DNA of 13,992 nt. Source: an uncultured Collinsella sp. (GTDB lineage Bacteria; Actinomycetota; Coriobacteriia; Coriobacteriales; Coriobacteriaceae). The position numbers and the translations under genes were made by a program. Below, in pieces: positions 7,499-13,992 of the stretch. A model generated the notes under the pieces. The model had not been told where the DNA came from. It did not search any database and saw nothing but the letters and a program-made list of their open reading frames with translations. The stretch is taken from contig CALGZY010000178.1 in NCBI GenBank assembly GCA_937934355.1, forward strand, positions 1 through 13,992, given 5' to 3'. Position 1 is the first letter of the stretch, and every line of letters starts with the position of its first letter.

Positions 7499-9841
7499 AT
7501 GGCTCAAGATAAGTTTGACGTGGGCGGCATGACGTGTGCCGCCTGCCAGGCGCACGTGGACCGCGCCGTCAGCAAGCTCGACGGCGTCGAGAGCGTCGCG
7601 GTCAATCTGCTCGCCGGCTCCATGCTGGTGGACTACGACCCCGCGCAAGTCTCCCCCGACGATATCTGCACCGCCGTCGACCGTGCGGGCTACTCGGCCT
7701 CGCCCGTCGATGAGGGCACCGGCGCCGCCGGCTCAAACGGCAGCGCGCAAGCCAGGTCCGGCGCCGCCCATATGGAGTCGCCGACCAAAAAGCTGGAGGC
7801 CACTGCCTCCGCCATGCGCACCCGCCTCATCATCTCGATCATCTTCCTCATCCCGCTGTTCTACATAGGCATGGGGCACATGCTCGGTTGGCCACTGCCC
7901 GGCGTCTTCACCGACCACACCCACAGCATGACGCTCGCGCTCACCGAGCTCGTCTTGCTCATCCCCATCGTCTATGTCAACGACGCGTACTTTATCAACG
8001 GCTTCAAGTCGCTCGCGCACGGCGCGCCTACCATGGACGCCCTTATTGCCGTGGGCGCCACCGCCTCCATCGCCTGGTCGCTCTACGCCATGTTCATCAT
8101 GGCCGACCAGCTGGCCGCCGGGCAGGTGCACGAGGCCATGATGACGAGCATGGACAACCTGTATTTTGAGAGCGCCGGCACGATCTTGTCGCTCGTCACC
8201 GTAGGCAAATATCTCGAGACACGCAGCAAATCCAAGACTGGCGGCGCCATCGAGGCGCTCATCGACCTGGCACCCAAGAACGCGACCGTCGTGGCAGAGG
8301 ACGGTACCGAGGCCACCGTCGACGTCGATGCCATTCTGCCCGGCCAGGTGCTGCGCGTGCGTCCCGGCGAGTCCATCCCCGTTGACGGCGTGGTGCTCGA
8401 GGGCAGCTCGGCCGTGGACGAAAGTGCGCTGACCGGCGAGTCCATCCCCGTGGAAAAGACCGCCGGCGACACTGTCAACGCGGCCACGGTCAACCGCACG
8501 GGCTCGTTTACCTTCCGCGCCACGCGTGTGGGCGCCGACACGTCGCTCGCCAAGATTATCCAGCTCGTCGAGGACGCCAACGCCACCAAGGCACCCATCG
8601 CCCGCATGGCCGACAAGGTCGCCGGCGTGTTCGTGCCCGTGGTGTTTGTAATCTCTGCCGTAACTTTTGTGGCGTGGATGGCACTGACCAGCGACGTGAA
8701 TGAGGCGCTCACCTCCGCCGTCGCTGTGCTGGTGATCAGCTGCCCGTGCGCGCTGGGCCTAGCCACGCCCGTCGCCATTATGGTCGGCACCGGCAAGGGC
8801 GCCGAGATGGGCATTCTGTTTAAGAGCGCCGAGGCGCTGGAGAACCTGCGCAGCGTGGGCACCGTGGTGCTCGATAAGACGGGCACGGTCACCCGCGGCA
8901 AGCCTGCCGTGACCGATATCGTGGTAGCCACGCGCGCTGACGGCTCGCCCGCCATGAGCGAAAAGGCGCTGCTCAAGTTGGCCGCCGCATTGGAGCGCTC
9001 GAGCGAGCACCCGCTGGCCGAGGCGATTATGGCCGAGTGCGAGACACGCGGGATCGTCGCGCGCATGGTCGAGGACTTTACTGCCGTGCCCGGGCGAGGC
9101 GTTACGGCGCGCGAGGGGCAAAACGCCATTGCAGCCGGCAACGTACGCCTGATGGACGAGTTGGGCGTTACCGTGCCCGCGGGTCTTGCCGAACAATTTG
9201 CCGCCGAGGGCAAGACGCCGCTGTTCTTTGCCAAGAACAGCGAGCTTGCCGGCACCATTGCCGTGGCTGACGAGGTCAAGGAGACGAGCGCCGGGGCCAT
9301 CGCCGCACTGCGCTCGCTTGGCGTCGACGTGCGCATGCTCACCGGCGACAACCGCGTGACGGCCGAGGCCATCGCCCGCCGCGTGGGACTGACCAGCAAG
9401 CAGGTCATCGCCGACGTGCTTCCCGCCGACAAGGAGCGCCACGTGCGCGAGCTGCAGGATGCGGGCAGTAAGGTCGCCATGGTGGGCGACGGCATCAACG
9501 ACTCCCCCGCCCTGGCGCGCGCCGACGTGGGCCTTGCTATCGGCACCGGCGCCGACATCGCCAAGGAGGGCGCCGACGTGGTACTCATGCGCAGCGACCT
9601 CATGGACGTCGCCCGTGCCATCGAGCTGTCACGTGCCACAATCCGCAACATCAAGCAGGACCTGTTCTGGGCGCTGTTCTACAACGGCATCGGCATTCCG
9701 CTCGCCGCGGGCGTGTTCTTCCCGCTCACCGGATGGCAACTCTCGCCGATGTTTGGCGCCGCGGCCATGAGCCTGTCGAGCGTATGCGTTGTAAGCAATG
9801 CGCTGCGCCTGAAATCCTTTAAGCCTAAAGTGGCAAAATAG
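7499..9841 (+). CDS. copA: Cu(I)-exporting P1B-type ATPase CopA
   Basis: This 780-residue membrane pump exports cytoplasmic Cu(I) using ATP. An N-terminal heavy-metal-associated domain has GMTCAAC (10-16; ligands C13 and C16), followed by a Gly/Ala-rich linker (about 70-95). The intramembrane metal site is CPC (415-417), with YN (728-729) and MSLSS (757-761) in the last two helices, the set that marks Cu(I) transporters. Catalytic motifs are TGES (312-315), DKTGT (459-463, phosphorylated D459), SEHP (502-505) and GDGIND (663-668). Length is normal for a single-HMA CopA. The ATG at 7499 has GAAAGGAG 5 bases upstream. An in-frame ATG at 7457 lies at the predicted transcription start and is rejected. 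It is the first gene of a copA-copZ-csoR operon and should be copper-induced through the operator at 7426-7438. Confidence 0.96.
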   Translation: MAQDKFDVGGMTCAACQAHVDRAVSKLDGVESVAVNLLAGSMLVDYDPAQVSPDDICTAVDRAGYSASPVDEGTGAAGSNGSAQARSGAAHMESPTKKLEATASAMRTRLIISIIFLIPLFYIGMGHMLGWPLPGVFTDHTHSMTLALTELVLLIPIVYVNDAYFINGFKSLAHGAPTMDALIAVGATASIAWSLYAMFIMADQLAAGQVHEAMMTSMDNLYFESAGTILSLVTVGKYLETRSKSKTGGAIEALIDLAPKNATVVAEDGTEATVDVDAILPGQVLRVRPGESIPVDGVVLEGSSAVDESALTGESIPVEKTAGDTVNAATVNRTGSFTFRATRVGADTSLAKIIQLVEDANATKAPIARMADKVAGVFVPVVFVISAVTFVAWMALTSDVNEALTSAVAVLVISCPCALGLATPVAIMVGTGKGAEMGILFKSAEALENLRSVGTVVLDKTGTVTRGKPAVTDIVVATRADGSPAMSEKALLKLAAALERSSEHPLAEAIMAECETRGIVARMVEDFTAVPGRGVTAREGQNAIAAGNVRLMDELGVTVPAGLAEQFAAEGKTPLFFAKNSELAGTIAVADEVKETSAGAIAALRSLGVDVRMLTGDNRVTAEAIARRVGLTSKQVIADVLPADKERHVRELQDAGSKVAMVGDGINDSPALARADVGLAIGTGADIAKEGADVVLMRSDLMDVARAIELSRATIRNIKQDLFWALFYNGIGIPLAAGVFFPLTGWQLSPMFGAAAMSLSSVCVVSNALRLKSFKPKVAK

Positions 9842-9867
9842 GCTCACCATTAAGTCAATTTAGAACG

Positions 9868-9966
9868 GGTTTTCCAGGTGCCCGAGATTGACCTGAAAGA
9901 GGAGCGACGCGTACTTTGGTACGCGGGCGGTGGCTTGAAGGTCAAGGTCGGATGTCTGGGAAAGCC
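9868..9966 (+). ncRNA. large folded element between copA and copZ, candidate structured RNA
   Basis: The 147-base copA-copZ gap can fold almost end to end. Outer stem: GGTTTTCCAG (9868-9877) with CTGGGAAAGCC (9956-9966), one G-U and one bulge. Middle stem: CCGA (9882-9885) with TCGG (9948-9951), a GA/GG internal loop, then TTGACCT (9888-9894) with AGGTCAA (9939-9945). Next come GA/GA tandem mismatches and a possible AAG/CTT extension (9897-9899 with 9934-9936). Apical hairpin: CGCGTAC (9908-9914), loop TTTG, GTACGCG (9919-9925). Nested stems over about 99 nt are unlikely by chance. It could be a cis-acting RNA, an mRNA processing or stability element, or a palindromic mobile repeat. I do not recognise a named RNA family. 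There is no T-run, so it is not an ordinary terminator. Confidence 0.55.
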
Positions 9967-9988
9967 GACACAACAGAGAGGGATACCC

Positions 9989-10210
9989 ATGCGATACACA
10001 ATCAAGACTTCCGGCCTTATGTGCGGCCACTGCGACGCCACCATCGAGACGGCGCTGCTCAACGTGGCCGGCGTGACCGATGCCGACGCCGATCACGAGA
10101 CCCAGACCGTCCAGGTGGAGTGCGCCGACACCGTGACCGCCGAGCAGCTCACCGCTGCCATCGAGGGCGCCGGCGAGAAGTTCCACGCCCTGTCCGTGAC
10201 CGCCGCGTAG
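9989..10210 (+). CDS. copZ: CopZ-like copper chaperone (heavy-metal-associated domain)
   Basis: A single 73-residue heavy-metal-associated domain that carries Cu(I) in the cytoplasm to CopA. The ligand motif is GLMCGHC (9-15), with C12 and C15; leucine and methionine replace the more usual GMTC. Length is typical for CopZ. The ATG at 9989 has GAGAGGG 6 bases upstream. A longer in-frame reading from GTG at 9878 would translate through the folded element and has no ribosome site, so I reject it. It follows copA and precedes csoR on the same strand. Confidence 0.92.
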   Translation: MRYTIKTSGLMCGHCDATIETALLNVAGVTDADADHETQTVQVECADTVTAEQLTAAIEGAGEKFHALSVTAA

Positions 10211-10258
10211 CAGCTACCAGAGACATTCGACTCCATCGACCAGAAACGAGGACCCGCC

Positions 10259-10531
10259 ATGATGGCAGACCACAAATCGGTGACCCGCATGCTCAAGACG
10301 GCACGCGGCCAGATCGACGGCATCTTGCGGATGGTCGAGGAGGACCGCTATTGCGTCGATATTTCCACGCAGCTCATGGCCACACAGGCGCTCCTCGCGC
10401 GCATTAACGCCGACGTGCTTAAGGCGCATATCGAGGGCTGTGTGACTTCGGCAATCGAATCGGGCGACGAAGACCTCAAAGCCGCCAAGCTCGCCGAAAT
10501 CGAACGCGTCGTCGACAAGCTCTCCAAGTAA
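10259..10531 (+). CDS. csoR: CsoR-family copper-sensing repressor
   Basis: This 90-residue all-helical DNA-binding protein belongs to the CsoR/RcnR (DUF156) family. The Cu(I) ligands are visible as C32 (in YCVD), H57 and C61 (in AHIEGC), with the 25- and 4-residue spacing of characterised CsoR. Those ligands separate it from RcnR nickel sensors and from CstR sulfur sensors, which lack the histidine. The core RMLKTARGQIDGI (10-22) is typical. The ATG at 10259 has CGAGGA upstream; a second ATG follows directly at 10262. The gene is last in the copA-copZ-csoR operon, 48 bp after copZ, so it is probably autoregulated through the copA operator. Confidence 0.93.
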   Translation: MMADHKSVTRMLKTARGQIDGILRMVEEDRYCVDISTQLMATQALLARINADVLKAHIEGCVTSAIESGDEDLKAAKLAEIERVVDKLSK

Positions 10532-10541
10532 TTGGGGCATT

Positions 10542-10570
10542 GGGGACAAACTTCTTTGCACCGTCTTGGT
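10542..10570. repeat. partial GGGGACA-type repeat unit
   Basis: GGGGACA (10542-10548) through TTTGCACC and GGT (10568-10570) resembles the left half of the palindrome that starts at 10576: the same GGGGACA, TTTGCACC and GGT elements at the same spacing. It lacks the closing CCTGTCCCC and looks like a degenerate or half copy. Confidence 0.55.
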
Positions 10571-10575
10571 ATTCC

Positions 10576-10622
10576 GGGGACAGGTATGTTTGCACCACAT
10601 TGGTGCAGATTAACCTGTCCCC
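10576..10622. repeat. 47-bp GGGGACAGGT palindrome, REP-like hairpin
   Basis: GGGGACAGGT (10576-10585) pairs perfectly with ACCTGTCCCC (10613-10622). Inside, TGCACC (10591-10596) pairs with GGTGCA (10602-10607) around a 5-base loop, with symmetrical 5-base internal loops between the stems. This resembles REP-type palindromes that are moved by Y1 (RAYT) transposases. It lies 45 bp after csoR and may also protect or end the copper operon mRNA. Confidence 0.75.
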
Positions 10623-10677
10623 CTTGCTCTAAATCGGGTATAAAGGCGTGCAGCATATCGAACGAAAGGCAATTTGC

Positions 10678-11151
10678 ATGAATGACTTTATGAAGGGTCG
10701 CAATGGTGCCGATGAACTCACCATCGTGATGGGTTTTGCCGGCATCGTCATCGCGATGATCGGATCGATAGCCCGCATCCAGTGGCTCAGCTGGATTGCC
10801 ATCGCCGTAATCGTGATTGGCGTGCTGCGCGGCCTGTCCAAAAATATCGACGCACGTCACAAGGAGAACGAGGCCTTTGTCGCCGCGACTGCAAACGTAC
10901 CCGGCTTGGGCAAGTTTGTAGCTAGCTTGGGCGGCGGAGCTGCAGCGGCCAACGCCTCGCGCGCAGCCGGTACTAGCAAGGAAGACTTTGAACGTGCCAA
11001 GCGCACAGCCAAGAAGATGTGGAAGGGCCGCAAGACCACGGCCTATCTCAAGTGCCCCAACTGCGGCCAGATGCTCTCCGTTCCCAAGGGCAAAGGCAAG
11101 ATCCGCGTCACCTGCCCCAAGTGCCATGCCAAGATGGAGACGCGCTCCTAG
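10678..11151 (+). CDS. small membrane protein with two TM helices and a C-terminal zinc ribbon
   Basis: I do not recognise a named family for this 157-residue protein. It has two hydrophobic segments (about 14-32 and 36-53), an Ala/Gly-rich linker (about 66-100), a basic helix (101-120) and a zinc ribbon with CPNC (126-129) and CPKC (146-149). With a short loop between the helices, both ends probably face the cytoplasm. The two-knuckle ribbon could bind zinc, a nucleic acid or a protein. The ATG at 10678 has AAAGG 9 bases upstream; a GTG at 10648 in frame has no ribosome site. TATAAA at 10639-10644 may be its -10 box, but no -35 is clear. It probably has its own promoter, separate from the copper operon. 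Confidence 0.8.
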   Translation: MNDFMKGRNGADELTIVMGFAGIVIAMIGSIARIQWLSWIAIAVIVIGVLRGLSKNIDARHKENEAFVAATANVPGLGKFVASLGGGAAAANASRAAGTSKEDFERAKRTAKKMWKGRKTTAYLKCPNCGQMLSVPKGKGKIRVTCPKCHAKMETRS

Positions 11152-11172
11152 CCGCCATACCATGGGACAAAT

Positions 11173-11208
11173 AAAAGCCGAGGCCTCGCACTGGGACCTC
11201 GGCTTTTT
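11173..11208. terminator. bidirectional terminator between convergent genes
   Basis: AAAAGCCGAGG (11173-11183) and CCTCGGCTTTTT (11197-11208) form a strong hairpin with a T-run on the plus strand and a shorter TTTTAT run on the minus strand. It lies between the zinc-ribbon gene and the convergent amidohydrolase gene and can end both transcripts. Confidence 0.88.
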
Positions 11209-11258
11209 CTGATTATGACAAAAGGATTGTCCCTTTGTCGCATCGCCATATCGCGCGC

Positions 11259-12629
11259 TTACGCCACGCCATCGCGGGCAAGCTCCTCGGCCAACGCCTC
11301 GGCAGGCATGGCCATAATCGCGTCGAGCTCGGCGTCCACCTCGGGAATACGCTTCACCTTGAGCTTGCGCACCAGATCACCGCGACACATCACGTGCGTC
11401 GGATCACGCAGTGCGCACAGGTCATCGAGCGGGTTCTCGCGCGTCACCAGGATATCGGCGGCCTTGCCGCACTCAATCGTGCCGGTCTCGCCGCCCAGCC
11501 CCAGCAGCTCGGCATTGACCTGCGTGGCCGTATGCAGCGCGAAGGCGTTGCCCACGCCGACATACTTGGCAAAATAGGCCACCTCACGCCACATGTCGTA
11601 CTGCGTCACGAACGGGCAGCTCGAGTCCGTGCCAAGGCCCACCTTAACGCCAGCTTCCAGTGCGGCACGGGCGTTCTCGATGATGCCCGAGCACACGATG
11701 TCACCGTTCTTCTTTTGTGTATCGGTAGAATGGGTCTTTTCCGGGTCGAGCAATACAAACGGCAGCGCCGGGCTGATAGTGCAGGTAACACTGGGCGCAC
11801 GCCCCTCGAGCTGCGTGCCCGCGGCGCCACGGTACAGTTCCATGATCTCGGGCGTCAACGGAGCGCCGTGCTCGATCGTATCGACGCCGGCCTGAAGCGC
11901 AGCCTTCACGCCTTCGGTGCTCTCGACATGGGCCATAACCGGCAGGCCTGCCTCGTGCGCCGCCTTGCACGCCGCCGCGGCAACCTCGACCGGCATACGC
12001 AGCACACCCGGCTCGCCCACCTCGGTAGCGTCGAACACGCCGCCCGTCACGAACAGCTTGATGACGTCGGCACCGCGCGCATACAGGTCGCGCACCTGTT
12101 CGGCTGCCTCGGCGGGACTGTTGGCCACCTGGGCGAACAAACCCGCACCATGGCCGCCCGGCACCGTGACACCCGTTCCCGGCGCCACCAGGCGAGGACC
12201 TTGATACTTGCCGGCATCGATAGCATCGCGCACGGCAAGATCGGCAAACAGCGGGTCGCCCGCGCCGCGCACCGTGGTCACGCCACTTGTCAGTTGTTGT
12301 TGGGCGCTGCCCTTAAGAATATGGCGCACGATGGCGCGCCCCACGGGATTATCGAGCTTCTTCATCAGCGCGCCCGCATCGCCCGCCGAAACCGGCTTGC
12401 CCGAACCGCACAGATGCACATGCATATTGATGAGGCCTGGCATGAGATACGCACCTGCCAGGTCGATAACCTCGGCACCCGCAGGCGCCTGCGCCACAGC
12501 ACTCGGCCCCATCCACGTGATGACACCGCGCTCAACGGCCACGGCCATATCGGGTTGCGGCTCCATATGCTCCGAACCATCCAGAATGGTCGCATTGATA
12601 AACAACGTAGAACGATCGGCAGACGCCAT
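11259..12629 (-). CDS. imidazolonepropionase-like metal-dependent amidohydrolase
   Basis: This 456-residue enzyme belongs to the amidohydrolase superfamily, the group that includes Xaa-Arg/Xaa-Lys dipeptidases and imidazolonepropionase-like hydrolases. Metal and catalytic residues: HVH (H70 and H72), K191 in VIKLFVTGG (the position of the carbamylated lysine), H234 in MAHVES, H254 in IEHG and D335 in GTDSS. The small N- and C-terminal beta-sandwich regions are present (about 1-60 and 380-430), and length is normal. No signal peptide is seen, so it is probably cytoplasmic. The ATG at 12629 has GGGGGAGGAG 6 bases upstream. The reading frame stays open to 12893, but that part is translated repeat D and intergenic DNA. 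Substrate cannot be told from sequence: peptide, cyclic amide or xenobiotic hydrolysis are all possible. Confidence 0.9.
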   Translation of the reverse strand: MASADRSTLFINATILDGSEHMEPQPDMAVAVERGVITWMGPSAVAQAPAGAEVIDLAGAYLMPGLINMHVHLCGSGKPVSAGDAGALMKKLDNPVGRAIVRHILKGSAQQQLTSGVTTVRGAGDPLFADLAVRDAIDAGKYQGPRLVAPGTGVTVPGGHGAGLFAQVANSPAEAAEQVRDLYARGADVIKLFVTGGVFDATEVGEPGVLRMPVEVAAAACKAAHEAGLPVMAHVESTEGVKAALQAGVDTIEHGAPLTPEIMELYRGAAGTQLEGRAPSVTCTISPALPFVLLDPEKTHSTDTQKKNGDIVCSGIIENARAALEAGVKVGLGTDSSCPFVTQYDMWREVAYFAKYVGVGNAFALHTATQVNAELLGLGGETGTIECGKAADILVTRENPLDDLCALRDPTHVMCRGDLVRKLKVKRIPEVDAELDAIMAMPAEALAEELARDGVA

Positions 12630-12778
12630 ATCGAGCTCCTCCCCCTCAGAAAACTTGAACATCTGTCCATTATTGTCCAGCGCGGCAGGATTGCTGCGGA
12701 CATATCGGTTAACGGAGGGAAGAGGGGATGTGGGGGGACGGAATACGTTGCAGCCCCACCCCAGCAACATCAGGGGAA

Positions 12779-12837
12779 TGTCTCGATCTGTAACAGGTAC
12801 AGGGTTATTGGGCCCCTTGATGTTACAGATCGAGACA
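12779..12837. repeat. 59-bp inverted-arm element, copy D
   Basis: Perfect 17-bp arms: TGTCTCGATCTGTAACA (12779-12795) and TGTTACAGATCGAGACA (12821-12837), around a 25-bp core ending CTTGA. It lies upstream of the amidohydrolase gene. Copy E starts 22 bp further on. Confidence 0.92.
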
Positions 12838-12859
12838 TTCGGTCGACGTTTCACCGGTT

Positions 12860-12918
12860 TGTCTCGATCTGTAACAATTACGAACTCAAACAACTTCTAA
12901 ACGTTACAGATCGAGACA
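12860..12918. repeat. 59-bp inverted-arm element, copy E
   Basis: Left arm TGTCTCGATCTGTAACA (12860-12876), 25-bp core ending CTAAA, right arm CGTTACAGATCGAGACA (12902-12918); one mismatch at the inner end. It ends 7 bp from the stop codon of the nuclease-like gene, so it would lie in that gene's 3' untranslated RNA. Confidence 0.9.
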
Positions 12919-12925
12919 AAACCTC

Positions 12926-13969
12926 TCAGCGCCCATACCACTGGCGTCTCCATTCCTCAGCCAGATCGGCCCGCTGTTGAATTCCCGCCAGTCTCATCTT
13001 TTCAGCCAGCTTCCCCGGGTTCTTGAGTTCATCGAACGTAAACCGAAGCACCTTGTGCCCGAGCATCGTCAGATGAGACTCTCGCTGACGTTCTGCCACG
13101 AATGGGTCGACCGACCCCCGATCCCCACCATCCTGCAGGGTATACTTTCCCTTCCCGTCGAGCTCGCCGATGACACATGTCCCATCCTCGAGCCTCCAGA
13201 AATAATCAACCCGAAACACCTGGCTCGAATCGAGCGGATCGCGAAACTCCACCTGCAGCTCCGGAACCGGAAAGCCGTACGCAATAAAGAACGCTCGGAA
13301 CCGAGACTCGCCGCCGTTTTCGGACAGCCCGTCCGCATACGACGCAATCACCTGTGCCCTGCGATACCCTCGCCTGCCCTCGCAATCGGCGCGGAGGCGC
13401 TCGCACAAATCCCAACGTGATACGCCTTTCGCCCGCAGTGCAGAATCGGCAATCGCCAACCCGTACGAAAACGGCGCACGCAGCAAGCAATCCTCCACCG
13501 TGCGCCAAAACGACGTCACCCGCACGCCATCAACACGCTCGAGCGCGCCCGCCATCTGCGGACGCAACAACCTGCACCCGCTGCTCAACGTCACCGAACA
13601 ACCCGTCTTAACAAGAAAACGCGACCCGAGCAGGTCATTCGGCACCTCCAGACCCCACAAAAGTGCCGCGTCATAACCCCAAAACGCCCAATCGGGATGA
13701 AATTCCGCAAGCCCTTTGATAGTCCTCAGCGCTCGCTCCGCCGGCGTCAATGCATCCCAATCATGCTGAAAACAGAACAGGTACGGCTCGGGCTCCGCGA
13801 TATCGTCGGTTCCAACATGGCGTCGCAGCCACATGAGCTCGGTATTGTCATGCGTTGCGAGCAGCGCACCTTGCTTGGCCGTCTCCGTGAGCCGCGCGAG
13901 CATCCTATTCCGCGCCAACGTGTTGCGAGTCGCATGTTTGTGTTTGAGAACGGTATTAGGCACTTTCAT
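12926..13969 (-). CDS. AbiEi-like / DUF559-like protein with PD-(D/E)XK-type nuclease core
   Basis: In 347-residue numbering the C-terminal half carries a restriction-like nuclease pattern: E221 in GGESRFR, D255 in FRVDYFW, E269 and K273 in GELDGKGKY, then a closing strand GHKVLRF. This matches the D...E-x-K site of DUF559/Vsr-type endonuclease folds. The N-terminal half resembles the region found in actinobacterial AbiEi-type antitoxin-like proteins, but I see no obvious helix-turn-helix and no AbiEii-like toxin nearby. Both possible starts lie near the edge: ATG at 13969 and TTG at 13987. Neither has a convincing ribosome site, and no stop is visible upstream, so the gene may begin outside the window. 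The role is unknown; DNA cleavage in defence is an inference only. Confidence 0.75.
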   Translation of the reverse strand: MKVPNTVLKHKHATRNTLARNRMLARLTETAKQGALLATHDNTELMWLRRHVGTDDIAEPEPYLFCFQHDWDALTPAERALRTIKGLAEFHPDWAFWGYDAALLWGLEVPNDLLGSRFLVKTGCSVTLSSGCRLLRPQMAGALERVDGVRVTSFWRTVEDCLLRAPFSYGLAIADSALRAKGVSRWDLCERLRADCEGRRGYRRAQVIASYADGLSENGGESRFRAFFIAYGFPVPELQVEFRDPLDSSQVFRVDYFWRLEDGTCVIGELDGKGKYTLQDGGDRGSVDPFVAERQRESHLTMLGHKVLRFTFDELKNPGKLAEKMRLAGIQQRADLAEEWRRQWYGR

Positions 13970-13992
13970 CACCACCACGTCAGACAAATGGA

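Noticed and set aside
8083..9654. 523-codon minus frame opposite copA
   Set aside because: Ser/Thr/Ala-rich low-information translation on the reverse of a clear P-type ATPase gene.
9878..9988. 37-codon N-terminal extension of copZ from a GTG
   Set aside because: The frame is open by chance through the folded element; CopZ proteins start directly at the metal-binding domain and GAGAGGG precedes the ATG at 9989.
12630..12893. 88-residue N-terminal extension of the amidohydrolase
   Set aside because: It translates repeat copy D and spacer DNA, while a strong GGGGGAGGAG ribosome site sits just before the ATG at 12629.
3706..12918. 59-bp elements as rho-independent terminators
   Set aside because: Stems are AT-rich with a 25-base loop and no following T-run, and they occur both upstream and downstream of genes.
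11235..12980. 581-codon plus frame opposite the amidohydrolase
   Set aside because: His/Arg-rich shadow running through two repeats; the minus strand encodes all amidohydrolase metal ligands.

Overview
The window looks like chromosome of a high-GC, Gram-positive gut actinobacterium of the class Coriobacteriia, most likely Collinsella or a close relative. The grounds are the GC-rich codon use, strong AGGAGG-type ribosome sites, a transmembrane Ser/Thr kinase carrying a DUF6273-like outer domain, an EFR1-type flavodoxin/ferredoxin, and dispersed TGTCTCGATCTGTAACA palindromes. The genus is inferred from recognition of gene types, not from a search.

Layout, left to right. (1) 1-556, minus: the N-terminal 185 residues of an EFR1-family flavodoxin-ferredoxin, cut by the window edge, with an AT-rich regulatory region upstream. 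(2) 1177-3435, minus: a DEAD-box RNA helicase with a very long Arg/Gly-rich tail, ending in a strong terminator. (3) 3943-7161, plus: a two-gene signalling locus, an FHA-domain protein followed by a membrane-anchored Ser/Thr kinase. (4) 7421-10531, plus: a copper-homeostasis operon, copA (Cu+ P-type ATPase), copZ (chaperone) and csoR (repressor), with a CsoR-type operator in front and a large folded element between copA and copZ. (5) 10678-11151, plus: a small two-TM zinc-ribbon protein ending at a bidirectional terminator. (6) 11259-12629, minus: an imidazolonepropionase-like amidohydrolase. (7) 12926-13969, minus: an AbiEi-like/DUF559-like protein with a PD-(D/E)XK-type nuclease core, which may extend past the right edge.

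The genes form separate modules. CsoR should release the copA promoter when it binds Cu(I); CopZ would deliver copper to CopA for export. The FHA protein is probably a phospho-threonine-reading partner of the kinase, whose outer DUF6273-like domain may act as a sensor.

The most unusual content is non-coding. Five copies of a 59-bp element lie in intergenic gaps only, each made of a 17-bp arm, exactly 25 bp of variable core and an inverted 17-bp arm. Four of them form two tandem pairs spaced 80 and 81 bp. A roughly 99-nt region between copA and copZ can fold into a long multi-stem hairpin with tandem G-A mismatches. A separate GGGGACAGG-type palindrome with a partial tandem copy follows csoR.
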